From Lacrimispora algidixylanolytica (lineage in GTDB: Bacteria; Bacillota; Clostridia; Lachnospirales; Lachnospiraceae), in NCBI RefSeq assembly GCF_003609635.1, contig NZ_MCIA01000032.1, forward strand, positions 62,001 to 126,000: a stretch of DNA of 64,000 nt, in the 5' to 3' direction. The notes beneath the pieces are model-generated. The model was not told the origin of the DNA and did no database searches. It saw nothing but the letters and a program-made list of their open reading frames with translations. Positions 7,347 to 15,689 of the stretch are shown in pieces. Positions within the stretch are counted from its first letter, which is position 1. Each line of letters begins with the position of its first letter. The position numbers and the translations under genes were made by a program.

Positions 7347-8287
7347 AACTAAAATCCATCATAATACCATTTGTTCTGTTACTGCTTGCAATGCTTTTGT
7401 CTGGCTGCAATCCCAAGACAGAAGAACCAGCTCCTACCTTAGAAGGTTACCGGTTTGCCGATGCGCTGGGACAGGAAATCACGGTTAAGAACCCAAAGAA
7501 GGTGGTGGCTCTTATGGGAAGCTTTGCGGAAACCTGGCTGAATGCAGGGGGAGAATTGACGGCAGTTACTGATGATGCCTTTGACGAAAGAGGGCTTGCC
7601 CTTTCAAAGGATATGGTAACCGTTGGGACATATAACAGTCCCAACGTGGAAAAAATCATAGGGTGTTCGCCGGATTTGGTGATCCTGTCTTCGGAAACAA
7701 GGGAGCATGTAGCAATCAAAGATACCTTAAAACAGGCAGGAATCCCTTCTGCCTACTTTCAGGTAACCTATTTTGAGGACTATCTAAAGATGCTTAAGGT
7801 CTGTACAGATATTACAGGACGAGAGGATCTTTATATAAAGAACGGTCTAGAGGTAAAAGAAAAAATTGATTCCATCATATCAAAAAAGAGCAGCTTACCT
7901 TCGCCCTCTATTCTCTTTCTCGTTACATACTCCGGTGGAGCAGTCGTAAAGAACTCTGAGTCCATGACTGGTAAGATGCTAAAGGACTTAGGTTGCAATA
8001 ACATTGCCGATGAGGACAAAAGTCTATTAAAGGAATTTAGCATGGAATCCATCATGAAGGACGACCCGGATTATATTTTTGTGGTGCCCATGGGAAATGA
8101 TGAAGCGCTGGCAAAAAAGAATCTTAAAGAAACGATAGAAAGCAATTCTGCCTGGAATGGTCTTCAGGCAGTAAAGAATGGTAAGTATATTATCTTACCA
8201 AAAGAAAAGTTTCTTTATAAACCAGATGCAAGATGGGGAGAGAGCTATGAATATCTTTCAAAGATTCTTTCAGGGGAAAAATCGTAA
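7343..8287 (+). CDS. ABC transporter substrate-binding lipoprotein, FecB/BtuF type
   Basis: The 314-aa product has a signal peptide and lipobox LLSGC (lipidated Cys22), then the class III binding-protein fold of siderophore, heme and cobalamin importers: VVALMGSFAETWLNAGG, SPNVEKIIGCSPDLVI, and GKMLKDLGCNNIA in the second lobe. It captures the substrate outside the membrane and delivers it to the permease that follows. The GTG start at 7343 overlaps the TGA of the radical SAM gene. The ligand (iron chelate, corrinoid, heme or another metal complex) cannot be decided from sequence. Confidence 0.88.
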   Translation: MKLKSIIIPFVLLLLAMLLSGCNPKTEEPAPTLEGYRFADALGQEITVKNPKKVVALMGSFAETWLNAGGELTAVTDDAFDERGLALSKDMVTVGTYNSPNVEKIIGCSPDLVILSSETREHVAIKDTLKQAGIPSAYFQVTYFEDYLKMLKVCTDITGREDLYIKNGLEVKEKIDSIISKKSSLPSPSILFLVTYSGGAVVKNSESMTGKMLKDLGCNNIADEDKSLLKEFSMESIMKDDPDYIFVVPMGNDEALAKKNLKETIESNSAWNGLQAVKNGKYIILPKEKFLYKPDARWGESYEYLSKILSGEKS

Positions 8288-9272
8288 AGCTTGGGCTTTT
8301 CTACTTTGGGCATCCATAGGGCTACTCATTGGTGTGGGAGCAGGATTGTGTCTGGGAGCCAATCCAATGAAACTATCCTTGTTCTTAAAAACCCTAAATC
8401 AAAAGAATTCGGATGATTTTTTATACCGAATTATTATGACGGTACGGTTGCCAAGAGTCCTTGGTGCACTTTTAGCAGGAAGTGGGCTGGCAGTTTCAGG
8501 TACCATCATTCAGTCTGTATTAAATAATCCCCTCGCCAGTCCCAACATCATTGGAGTTAATGCGGGAGCTGGATTCTTTGTTTTATTGGCTTCTGCTATG
8601 TTTCCACCTTCCACTTACTTGCTACCCATCGCTGCATTTTTCGGTTCCCTACTTGCCTGCATCGTGGTGCTATTAGCAGGAGCTTTGGGCCAGATGTCAC
8701 AGCTTATGCTGGTATTAATCGGATTTGTGGTAAATAGCATATTCACCGCTGGAATGAATGTGATTATGATTTTGTATCCAGATGCCTATGTGGGCTCAGG
8801 CAATTTTTTAGCAGGAGGATTGTCTTCTGTAACTTTAAGGGCCATTGCCTGCCCCTCTTTTTTCATCATTCTTGGTCTAATCCTGGCAATGTTGTGCGCC
8901 AAAGGCCTGAATCTTTTAAATCTTGGAGCGGATTATGCCAAGACCCTTGGAATGAATGTGACCGTAAGCCGATGCGCTTTTCTTTTTGTAGCTTCTATTC
9001 TAGCTGGTGCAGCCGTTAGCTTTTGTGGATTAATCGGTTTTGTAGGGCTCTTAGTTCCTCATGGCGTTAAATTACTCATTGGCTCAGATAACCGGTTTGT
9101 GATTCCTGCAAGTGCTCTCACTGGAGGTTTGTTCGTCATTGTCTGTGACTTACTTGCGAGAGTCATATTTTTGCCTTATGAACTGCCTGTAGGTATTTTC
9201 CTATCTTTGATTGGAAGCCCGTGTTTTCTATATTTGATGTTAAAGTACAAACGAAATGGCTTCACAGGATAA
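8247..9272 (+). CDS. FecCD-family ABC transporter permease
   Basis: The 341-aa polytopic protein has the FecCD/BtuC signature: MTVRLPRVLGALLAGSGLAVSGTIIQSVLNNPLASPNIIGVNAGAG in the N-terminal half (cited over several helices), then CGLIGFVGLLVPHGVKLL, the coupling-helix region that docks the ATPase. About nine to ten membrane segments are visible. The frame is open upstream to 8178, but the ATG at 8247 with GGGGAGAG is the likely start; it lies inside the end of the binding-protein gene (41-base overlap). Confidence 0.92.
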   Translation: MNIFQRFFQGKNRKAWAFLLWASIGLLIGVGAGLCLGANPMKLSLFLKTLNQKNSDDFLYRIIMTVRLPRVLGALLAGSGLAVSGTIIQSVLNNPLASPNIIGVNAGAGFFVLLASAMFPPSTYLLPIAAFFGSLLACIVVLLAGALGQMSQLMLVLIGFVVNSIFTAGMNVIMILYPDAYVGSGNFLAGGLSSVTLRAIACPSFFIILGLILAMLCAKGLNLLNLGADYAKTLGMNVTVSRCAFLFVASILAGAAVSFCGLIGFVGLLVPHGVKLLIGSDNRFVIPASALTGGLFVIVCDLLARVIFLPYELPVGIFLSLIGSPCFLYLMLKYKRNGFTG

Positions 9273-9289
9273 GGAAAGGAGATTATGAT

Positions 9290-10054
9290 ATGATTCAATT
9301 TGAGCACGTAACGTATTCGTACAATAAAACTCCTTTCATTGAGGATATGAATCTATGTTTTGAAGATGGCAAGATAACTGCAGTCATTGGTCCAAACGGC
9401 TGTGGAAAGAGCACGGTGATTAAGCTGGCGTCCCGCTTGTTAAAGCCCCATAGCGGAAGGATCTTGTTACATGGGGTGGAAATCAGTTCAATCCGTAGAA
9501 AGTCTTTTGCGAGAGAGATCTCCGTGTTGTTGCAAAATGGTCATATACCAGACATGACAGTGGAACAGGCTGTCTTATCCGGAAGATATCCCCACCAGTC
9601 ATTCTTAAAGCCAGCTACCAAAGAGGATCATCTCATGATTGATCAGGCCATAGATATGGCTGATTGCAAAGTCTTAAGAGAGAAGCGTATGTGTCAACTA
9701 TCCGGGGGGGAATGTCAAAGGGTTTTTCTTGCTATGATTCTGGCACAGGATACCCATATCATATTTCTAGATGAGCCAACCACATATCTGGATATCAATG
9801 TATCTTATGAGATGATGGAATTGATTCGTGACATGAATCAAAAAGTGGGAAAGACTGTGATAATGGTTCTTCATGATATGAATCTGGCATTAAATTATGC
9901 GGACAATATCATATTAATGAATAAGGGAAGGATTAAGGGATCTAATCTGGTTACGGATCAGAGACTTCATGAGCGAATTGGAGAAACCTTTGGCGTGAAA
10001 ATACAAAGCTTCTCGGAGGAAGATGAGTCAAGATTTTATTTTGTTAAGAGATGA
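9290..10054 (+). CDS. FepC/BtuD-type ABC transporter ATP-binding protein
   Basis: The 254-aa ATPase shows Walker A GPNGCGKST (residues 34-42), the signature LSGGECQR, Walker B IIFLDEPTTYLD and the switch histidine in VLHDMNLAL. It energises the permease encoded just upstream. The ATG at 9290 is preferred over the frame opening at 9221, because MIQFEHVTYSYN is the canonical family N-terminus and AAGGAAAGGAG precedes it. It closes the four-gene operon starting at 6336. Confidence 0.93.
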   Translation: MIQFEHVTYSYNKTPFIEDMNLCFEDGKITAVIGPNGCGKSTVIKLASRLLKPHSGRILLHGVEISSIRRKSFAREISVLLQNGHIPDMTVEQAVLSGRYPHQSFLKPATKEDHLMIDQAIDMADCKVLREKRMCQLSGGECQRVFLAMILAQDTHIIFLDEPTTYLDINVSYEMMELIRDMNQKVGKTVIMVLHDMNLALNYADNIILMNKGRIKGSNLVTDQRLHERIGETFGVKIQSFSEEDESRFYFVKR

Positions 10055-10163
10055 AATACTTAGATTGTTTCTCCTGTTTTTGTATGAGAATACCAAATAA
10101 ATATAATAAAAATAAAGAATTAATAAACGAATAATTAAACTTCTATTGCAATTGCGATAAATA

Positions 10164-10192
10164 TTGCAAATTCTGTTGAAATAGGTTATGAT
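10164..10192 (+). promoter_or_regulatory. Sigma-A type promoter of korAB
   Basis: TTGCAA at 10164-10169, 17 bases, TATGAT at 10187-10192. A second TTGCAA overlaps 10146-10151, giving two palindromic TTGCAA sites that could also be operator halves. Confidence 0.55.
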
Positions 10193-10220
10193 TAACAAAA
10201 GAATTAAAGGAGGTAAGCAT

Positions 10221-11888
10221 ATGTATAATATTTTAGTTGGCGGTGCAGCAGGACAGGGCATTGACACCACAGTATCGATTCTGGAAAAGCTTTTAAAGCG
10301 TTCCGGTTACTATATTTTTACAACCAGAGATTTCATGTCCCGTGTACGCGGTGGCCATAACTTTTCTTTGCTCCGGTTTGGAACAGAGGAAATTACTTCT
10401 CATAGTTATATTCTCGATGGAATCATTGCACTGAATGAAGAGACCATAGAATTACATAAGGACAAACTAAATAAGAAAGGTTTTATTTTATGTGATAGCA
10501 GTCTAGAATATTCAGATCCGGACTTAAACATTATAAAAATTCCCATGACTCAGATCGCAAAAGAGCTGGGAAATATAAGGGCCTCAGGTAGCGTCGCCGT
10601 TGGTGCCGTTTTAAAGTTGTTTGGAGAACCATTTTCCTATGTGGAAGAGGTTATGACCAGTCAGATGAAAGATAAGATTCTTGAAGTGAATGTTAAAGCC
10701 GCAGATGCTGGTTATAAAAGCGTGGAATCGTTATTCGAACATCTAGAGGGTGGATTTTCGGACTATATGTTGATTTCAGGAAGTGAAGCCTTAGGACTGG
10801 GAGCGGTGGCAGGAGGGCTTAAATTTTATGCTGCTTACCCAATGTCTCCATCCACAGCGGTTCTTGAATATCTAGCATCAGTAGGAAACTCTGCAAAGGT
10901 TTTAGTGGAACAGGCAGAGGATGAGATAGCGGCGGTTAACATGGCCCTGGGTGCTTCCTTTGCAGGTGCGAGAGCCATGACAGGGACCAGCGGCGGTGGA
11001 TTTTGTCTTAAGGTGGAGGCCTTAGGTTTTTCTGGAATTGCAGAGATTCCTCTTGTGGTCGTGGATGTACAAAGGCCAGGTCCTGCAACCGGTCTTCCTA
11101 CCAGAACAGAACAAAGTGATTTGAAATTCGTTGTCTCTGCTTCCCAGGGAGAATTCCCTCGTATGGTGATTGCTCTAAGAACTCAGGAAGATGCTTTTTA
11201 CCAAACAGCCAGAGCCTTAAACCTAGCAGAAAAATATCAGATTCCGATCATTCTTTTAAGTGATCAGTATCTTGGTGACACAACCGCCTGTGTGAAGCCT
11301 TACGACGTATCAAAGATCTCTATGGTAAATTACGACACAGAAACAGAAGGGGACTACCTTCGTTACAGACTTACGGAGGATGGCATCTCAAAACGTCTGA
11401 TTCCAGGTAAGACAAAACATCTGGTAGCAGCAGACAGTGATGAGCATGATGAAAGAGGTTGGATCACAGAATCCGCCACTGTTCGAAATCAGATGGTGGA
11501 AAAGCGTATGAAGAAATTAGATGGCCTTTGTGATGAACTTTTGGAACCAGAATTTATGGGAGCTGAGAATTGTACCACGCTTCTCCTTGGCTGGGGTTCT
11601 CTCTCTGGTCCTTTAAAGGAAGCAGTGCAAACTTTAAATCGGAATGGAGGAAGCTATGGAGCCCTTGTGTTTGGTGATATTTATCCACTTCCTCAAAAAC
11701 AACTGAAAAAATATACTGAAGGCAGAACATTAATTAATGTAGAGCAAAATGCAACGGGTCAACTAGCTTCCCTCATCCGTGGAGAAACTGGAATTGCATG
11801 TCATGATAGCATCTTAAAATACGATGGACGCCAGATCACTGGGGAAGAAATTGTAGCACAGCTTCTGGAAGGAGGTCAAAAGTCATGA
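10221..11888 (+). CDS. korA: 2-oxoacid:ferredoxin oxidoreductase, fused gamma-alpha subunit
   Basis: The 555-aa protein begins with the gamma domain (about 1-180, VGGAAGQGIDTTVSILEKLL, the OFOR gamma signature) fused to an alpha domain (about 195-555) with AAYPMSPSTAVLEYLA and GTSGGGFCLKVEALGFSG. Together with KorB it oxidatively decarboxylates 2-oxoacids to acyl-CoA, reducing ferredoxin, in the cytoplasm. The specific 2-oxoacid (2-oxoglutarate, branched chain or other) is not determined. The ATG at 10221 has AAAGGAGG 8 bases upstream, so the frame opening at 10188 is not used. ATGA overlap with the next gene indicates coupling. Confidence 0.92.
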   Translation: MYNILVGGAAGQGIDTTVSILEKLLKRSGYYIFTTRDFMSRVRGGHNFSLLRFGTEEITSHSYILDGIIALNEETIELHKDKLNKKGFILCDSSLEYSDPDLNIIKIPMTQIAKELGNIRASGSVAVGAVLKLFGEPFSYVEEVMTSQMKDKILEVNVKAADAGYKSVESLFEHLEGGFSDYMLISGSEALGLGAVAGGLKFYAAYPMSPSTAVLEYLASVGNSAKVLVEQAEDEIAAVNMALGASFAGARAMTGTSGGGFCLKVEALGFSGIAEIPLVVVDVQRPGPATGLPTRTEQSDLKFVVSASQGEFPRMVIALRTQEDAFYQTARALNLAEKYQIPIILLSDQYLGDTTACVKPYDVSKISMVNYDTETEGDYLRYRLTEDGISKRLIPGKTKHLVAADSDEHDERGWITESATVRNQMVEKRMKKLDGLCDELLEPEFMGAENCTTLLLGWGSLSGPLKEAVQTLNRNGGSYGALVFGDIYPLPQKQLKKYTEGRTLINVEQNATGQLASLIRGETGIACHDSILKYDGRQITGEEIVAQLLEGGQKS

Positions 11889-12730
11889 GTGAATTTAAAA
11901 CATATGAAACAGCCTGGTGTCCTGGCTGCGGTAATTTTTCCATATTAAACAGTTTAAAAACGGCCTTAGAAGAGTTAGGAAAAAGTCCCCATGAGGTTCT
12001 AATGCTTGGCGGCATCGGACAGGCGGCGAAAACACCTCAATATATCAGTGCCAATAGCTTTTGCGGCCTTCACGGCAGAGCACTTCCAGCAGCAGTGGCA
12101 GCTAAAATAGCCAATGAGGACCTTACCGTAATCGTCAATTCCGGAGACGGGGATTCTTATGGGGAGGGTGGAAATCACTTTATTCACAATATAAGAAGAA
12201 ACGTTAATATCGCCCACTTTGTACATGACAATCAGATTTATGGTCTAACCAAAGGGCAGGCATCTCCAACCACAGCAGAAGGTCATGTGACCGTAGTGCA
12301 GACAGAAGGTAATATCAATGCTCCTTTAAATCCTATGCTTTTGGCTTTGGCGTCAGGAGCTGGTTTTGTGGCGAGAGGTTTTAGCGGAGATGCAAAGCAG
12401 TTGACTGCCATTATGAAAGCGGCAATCGAATATCCAGGGTACGCCTATGTGGATATCATGCAGCCATGTATCACCTTTAATAAGATAAATACCTTCGCTT
12501 ATTATAAAAATGCAGTCAAACCTCTTCCAGAGGATTATGATCCGTCAGATAAGCTGGAGGCTATGAGAATTGCAATGGGATTAGATGATAAAATTCCTAC
12601 TGGAATTATTTATAGAGAGGATAAACCAGATTTCCATAAGAAGCATGTTCTGCTAAAGGACGGAAAACCTCTGCTTGATCAGGAGCGGGATAAGGGTGTC
12701 CTTGATAACCTGATCCATAGTTTTATTTAA
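11885..12730 (+). CDS. korB: 2-oxoacid:ferredoxin oxidoreductase, beta subunit
   Basis: The 281-aa subunit carries the TPP-binding beta fold: N-terminal TAWCPGCGNFSIL cluster-ligand motif, LGGIGQAAK, LHGRALPAAVAAKIAN, and the TPP/Mg motif GDGDSYGEGGNHFIHNIRRNVN (beginning near residue 88), then NQIYGLTKGQASPTT. No separate ferredoxin-like delta gene follows, as is usual for the two-subunit KorAB type. It overlaps korA by four bases and ends before a terminator. Confidence 0.93.
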   Translation: MSEFKTYETAWCPGCGNFSILNSLKTALEELGKSPHEVLMLGGIGQAAKTPQYISANSFCGLHGRALPAAVAAKIANEDLTVIVNSGDGDSYGEGGNHFIHNIRRNVNIAHFVHDNQIYGLTKGQASPTTAEGHVTVVQTEGNINAPLNPMLLALASGAGFVARGFSGDAKQLTAIMKAAIEYPGYAYVDIMQPCITFNKINTFAYYKNAVKPLPEDYDPSDKLEAMRIAMGLDDKIPTGIIYREDKPDFHKKHVLLKDGKPLLDQERDKGVLDNLIHSFI

Positions 12731-12761
12731 GAAAAACAGATAAGTATGTGAGCGTAAAACG

Positions 12762-12796
12762 ATCGAAGGTATGTAGATGCATGCCTTCGATTTTTG
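12762..12796 (+). terminator. Rho-independent terminator after korB
   Basis: 12-bp stem ATCGAAGGTATG / CATGCCTTCGAT with one G-T pair, followed by TTTTT. Confidence 0.9.
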
Positions 12797-12912
12797 CGTC
12801 TATTCATAAGCCATGGGATATTGTATAATTCCATCCAATTGAAAATAAGATAACATATAAAGCGAAAAAGATCTTTCTGTTAATATCATGGGAGATCCGT
12901 AGGGAGGGACGT

Positions 12913-13206
12913 ATGAATTATTTAGGAATCATAACCGGAATTGGAACCTTTCTTATCATAGGGCTGCTGCATCCGGTTGTAATCAAATCGGAGTATTACT
13001 TTGGAACGAAGGTATGGCCTTTGTTTCTGGTTTCTGGAATTGTTTTTATTGGTTTGTCTCTTTTTCTCGCTCACATTGCTGCCTCCTGTGTATCCGCGGT
13101 AATGGGGTTCTCCCTGCTCTGGAGTATTGGAGAATTATTCGAGCAGGAGAAACGAGTGGAAAAGGGTTGGTTTCCTTCAAATCCAAGAAAAAAGGATAAA
13201 AAATGA
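12913..13206 (+). CDS. DUF4491 family membrane protein
   Basis: This 97-aa protein has three hydrophobic helices and the family hallmarks GIGTFLIIGLLHPVVIKSEYYFG and WSIGELFEQEKRVEKGWFP. Its function is unknown; it is common in gut Firmicutes and Bacteroidetes. The ATG at 12913 follows AGGGAGGGACGT. It stands alone between the korB terminator and the PTS regulator, and a link to either is not evident. Confidence 0.85.
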   Translation: MNYLGIITGIGTFLIIGLLHPVVIKSEYYFGTKVWPLFLVSGIVFIGLSLFLAHIAASCVSAVMGFSLLWSIGELFEQEKRVEKGWFPSNPRKKDKK

Positions 13207-13340
13207 AAAATCAGATATTTTAGCGATAGAAAATATTATATTTACACATCATATACATATCTGTTCAAAATTATTGAAACAAATTGGATTTGTTGATGGT
13301 TTTGCACAAATGTTATACTTTCATCATAAAGGAGGAACCA

Positions 13341-15374
13341 ATGGAGAATCGACTTCCAAACATATTCCTGCTAGTATGCCAGAACAAACGTGAATTCACA
13401 GTCCGGGAGCTGGCGCTGCAGATGGCTGTAAGTACCAGGACGATATACAGCGATATAAAAAAATTAAATGAGATGCTAGAGGCTGCCGGGTATCCAGTCA
13501 TTAATGCAGATAAAGGTAAACTGATCTATGAGGAGCCTTTAATCATTGAATTTGAGGAGCTAATTGGTTCAACCTCTAATTTTGTCTTATCCAACCAGAG
13601 ATTTCGCAGGCTACGTGTGATAGAATCCATCTTATTATCCGGAGACCATTTTACGGTAGAAGATTTAGTCAAAGAGCTGGACATATCCAGAAATACGCTC
13701 CTTGGAGATCTAAAGGAGATAAAGGAGATATTTCGTTTCCACACCATAGGGATGGAGGCCTTACCCTTTAAGGGATACCAAATCACTGGAAATGAGAGAA
13801 GTATAAGAAATTTACTCATCCTTACAATCAGCGAAGATCCATTGTTTTTTGAGGATAAATTAGAAAAACGCAATTCCCAGTTCCTTTATTCCTGTGAAGC
13901 ATTTCTAGATGATGTGGCAAAACGGCTGAATGTAGAATTAAGCGATGTATCGTTTCAGAGAATGTTAGTAACTGTTTGGGTCACCTATGCCAGACTTTCC
14001 ATCGGAAAATGGTTTCCAGAAGGTCCCAGGGAGCCCCTGACCAGGGAAGAAATCACCTTTGTAGAACGAAAGAAGGAGCTGGAAGAACTCTTTGGCAAAG
14101 AGGTACCAGTGGATGACTGCTTTTATCTGGCCAATAAACTAGGAGAAGCTTCCGTAGTTAAATACGAGGAGCTGCTATCTGAAAAATGGCTTCCCTTTCA
14201 TCTCGTTACAAATGAATTTATTGAAGCAGTAGAAAAGGAATATGGTTTTGAGGCATTTTTAACGGATTCCAAACTTTATGAGGGACTTCTCAATCATCTG
14301 CGTCCTGCCTATAAGAGGGCATTGTCTTCGGAATGGGCAGAAAATCCATTGCTTCAATACGTGTTAGATCATTTTTCAAGGCTTAACAAGGCAGTGGAAA
14401 AGGGTGCCAAGGTATTAGAGGACAAGCTAAAGGTAACGTTTCATGAGCATGAAATATCTTACTTTACTTTATTTTTCGCCTCTGTCATCGAACGCAATGA
14501 GAAACAGGTCCGCAGGACACCCAATGTGATTATTGTATGCAATGCGGGTATTAGTACCTCTGAGATATTAAAGAGCAGGCTTCAATCCATCTTCCATGTA
14601 AACATTCTTGGAACCTTTGGTGTAAGGAATGCCGCCCTGTGGCTTAAGGAACACTATCCTGATTTTATCATTTCAACCGTACCATTTAGATTCAGAGATA
14701 TCCCAGTCATTAAGGTGACTCCATACCTTTCAGACTATGATATCAAAGAAATACAGAATCAATTGTCCTTTCTCACGGCAAGGATTCATATATCAGATGT
14801 GATGAATATCATTCACAAATACGTTAAGGTGGAGGAGGATCAACTGCCTCACTTAAAGAACGAATTGAGTATCTATTTGGGAATTACAGAAAAATCACAA
14901 TTAAAGAAAGGAATATATCAACCTATGTTAAAAGAAATTTTGACCACTGAACTGATTTCAGCGAAATTTGAAGCTACCAGCCGGGATGAAGCCGTAACGG
15001 AAAGCGGAAGGCTTCTGGTTCATAAAGGGCTGGCTGAGGAAGCCTATATTCGTGCCATGATAAAGAATGTCGAGGTAAACGGCACTTATATCGTCATTGC
15101 ACCAGGAATTGCAATGCCTCATGCAAGACCAGAGGAAGGCGCTCTGGATATAGGACTTAGCATTGTAACATTAAAAGAGCCGATTCCATTCGGTCATCCA
15201 AAGAACGATCCAGTTAAGATCGTCGTAGGCTTATGTGCCATTGACCATCAGTCCCATCTAAAGGCCCTGACAGAGCTTGCAGATATATTGATGGATGAAA
15301 ATAAAGTGGAACGCCTGATTATGGCGGAAAATGCAGAACAAATCTTAGATATTATTAAGGAGGAATCATTATGA
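13341..15374 (+). CDS. BglG/MtlR-type PTS transcriptional regulator with fused EIIB- and EIIA-like domains
   Basis: The 677-aa regulator has, in order: helix-turn-helix domains (about 1-170, LALQMAVSTRTIYSDIKKL and FTVEDLVKELDISRNTLLGDLKEI), two PRD-like modules (about 180-400), an EIIB-like domain with IVCNAGISTSEIL, and a C-terminal EIIA domain (about 530-677) with the phosphoryl histidine in MPHARPEEG. The ATG at 13341 with GGAGG is preferred to the frame opening at 13284. PRD histidines are largely missing: only NHLRPAYKR keeps one. No separate EIIA gene exists downstream, so this EIIA may also be the transporter's phosphodonor. The gene overlaps the EIIB gene by four bases. Confidence 0.9.
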   Translation: MENRLPNIFLLVCQNKREFTVRELALQMAVSTRTIYSDIKKLNEMLEAAGYPVINADKGKLIYEEPLIIEFEELIGSTSNFVLSNQRFRRLRVIESILLSGDHFTVEDLVKELDISRNTLLGDLKEIKEIFRFHTIGMEALPFKGYQITGNERSIRNLLILTISEDPLFFEDKLEKRNSQFLYSCEAFLDDVAKRLNVELSDVSFQRMLVTVWVTYARLSIGKWFPEGPREPLTREEITFVERKKELEELFGKEVPVDDCFYLANKLGEASVVKYEELLSEKWLPFHLVTNEFIEAVEKEYGFEAFLTDSKLYEGLLNHLRPAYKRALSSEWAENPLLQYVLDHFSRLNKAVEKGAKVLEDKLKVTFHEHEISYFTLFFASVIERNEKQVRRTPNVIIVCNAGISTSEILKSRLQSIFHVNILGTFGVRNAALWLKEHYPDFIISTVPFRFRDIPVIKVTPYLSDYDIKEIQNQLSFLTARIHISDVMNIIHKYVKVEEDQLPHLKNELSIYLGITEKSQLKKGIYQPMLKEILTTELISAKFEATSRDEAVTESGRLLVHKGLAEEAYIRAMIKNVEVNGTYIVIAPGIAMPHARPEEGALDIGLSIVTLKEPIPFGHPKNDPVKIVVGLCAIDHQSHLKALTELADILMDENKVERLIMAENAEQILDIIKEESL

Positions 15375-15646
15375 TTAAGATCGTAACAGTATGTGGTGCA
15401 GGTGTAGGTAGTTCAATGATGCTTCGTTTGTTCACCCAGCAGATTCTTGATGCTGAAAAAATAGAAGCAACGGTTGATGCTTCGGATATCGGATCAGTTA
15501 GTCCGGATTTATATGACATACTAATTACTACTTCAGATTTTGCTGATGTACTCAGAGATTCAAAGGCTCATATTATCCGAATCGACAATATGATGGACAA
15601 ACAGTATTTAAAAGAACAGCTTCTTGAGGCAATTAACAAGAAGTAA
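15371..15646 (+). CDS. PTS system EIIB component, ascorbate (Sga/Ula) type
   Basis: This 91-aa protein begins IVTVCGAGVGSSMMLRL, the lactate/ascorbate-type EIIB phosphocysteine loop (Cys9), and keeps the fold through ILITTSDFADVLRDS. It receives phosphate from an EIIA domain and passes it to the sugar carried by EIIC. The ATG overlaps the regulator stop (ATGA). The family is named for ascorbate but covers other pentitol- or sugar-acid-like substrates. Confidence 0.92.
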   Translation: MIKIVTVCGAGVGSSMMLRLFTQQILDAEKIEATVDASDIGSVSPDLYDILITTSDFADVLRDSKAHIIRIDNMMDKQYLKEQLLEAINKK

Positions 15647-15689
15647 TTCACTTAAGGGGGCTTAGGTAAGCCTTAGAAGGGAGATAAAA

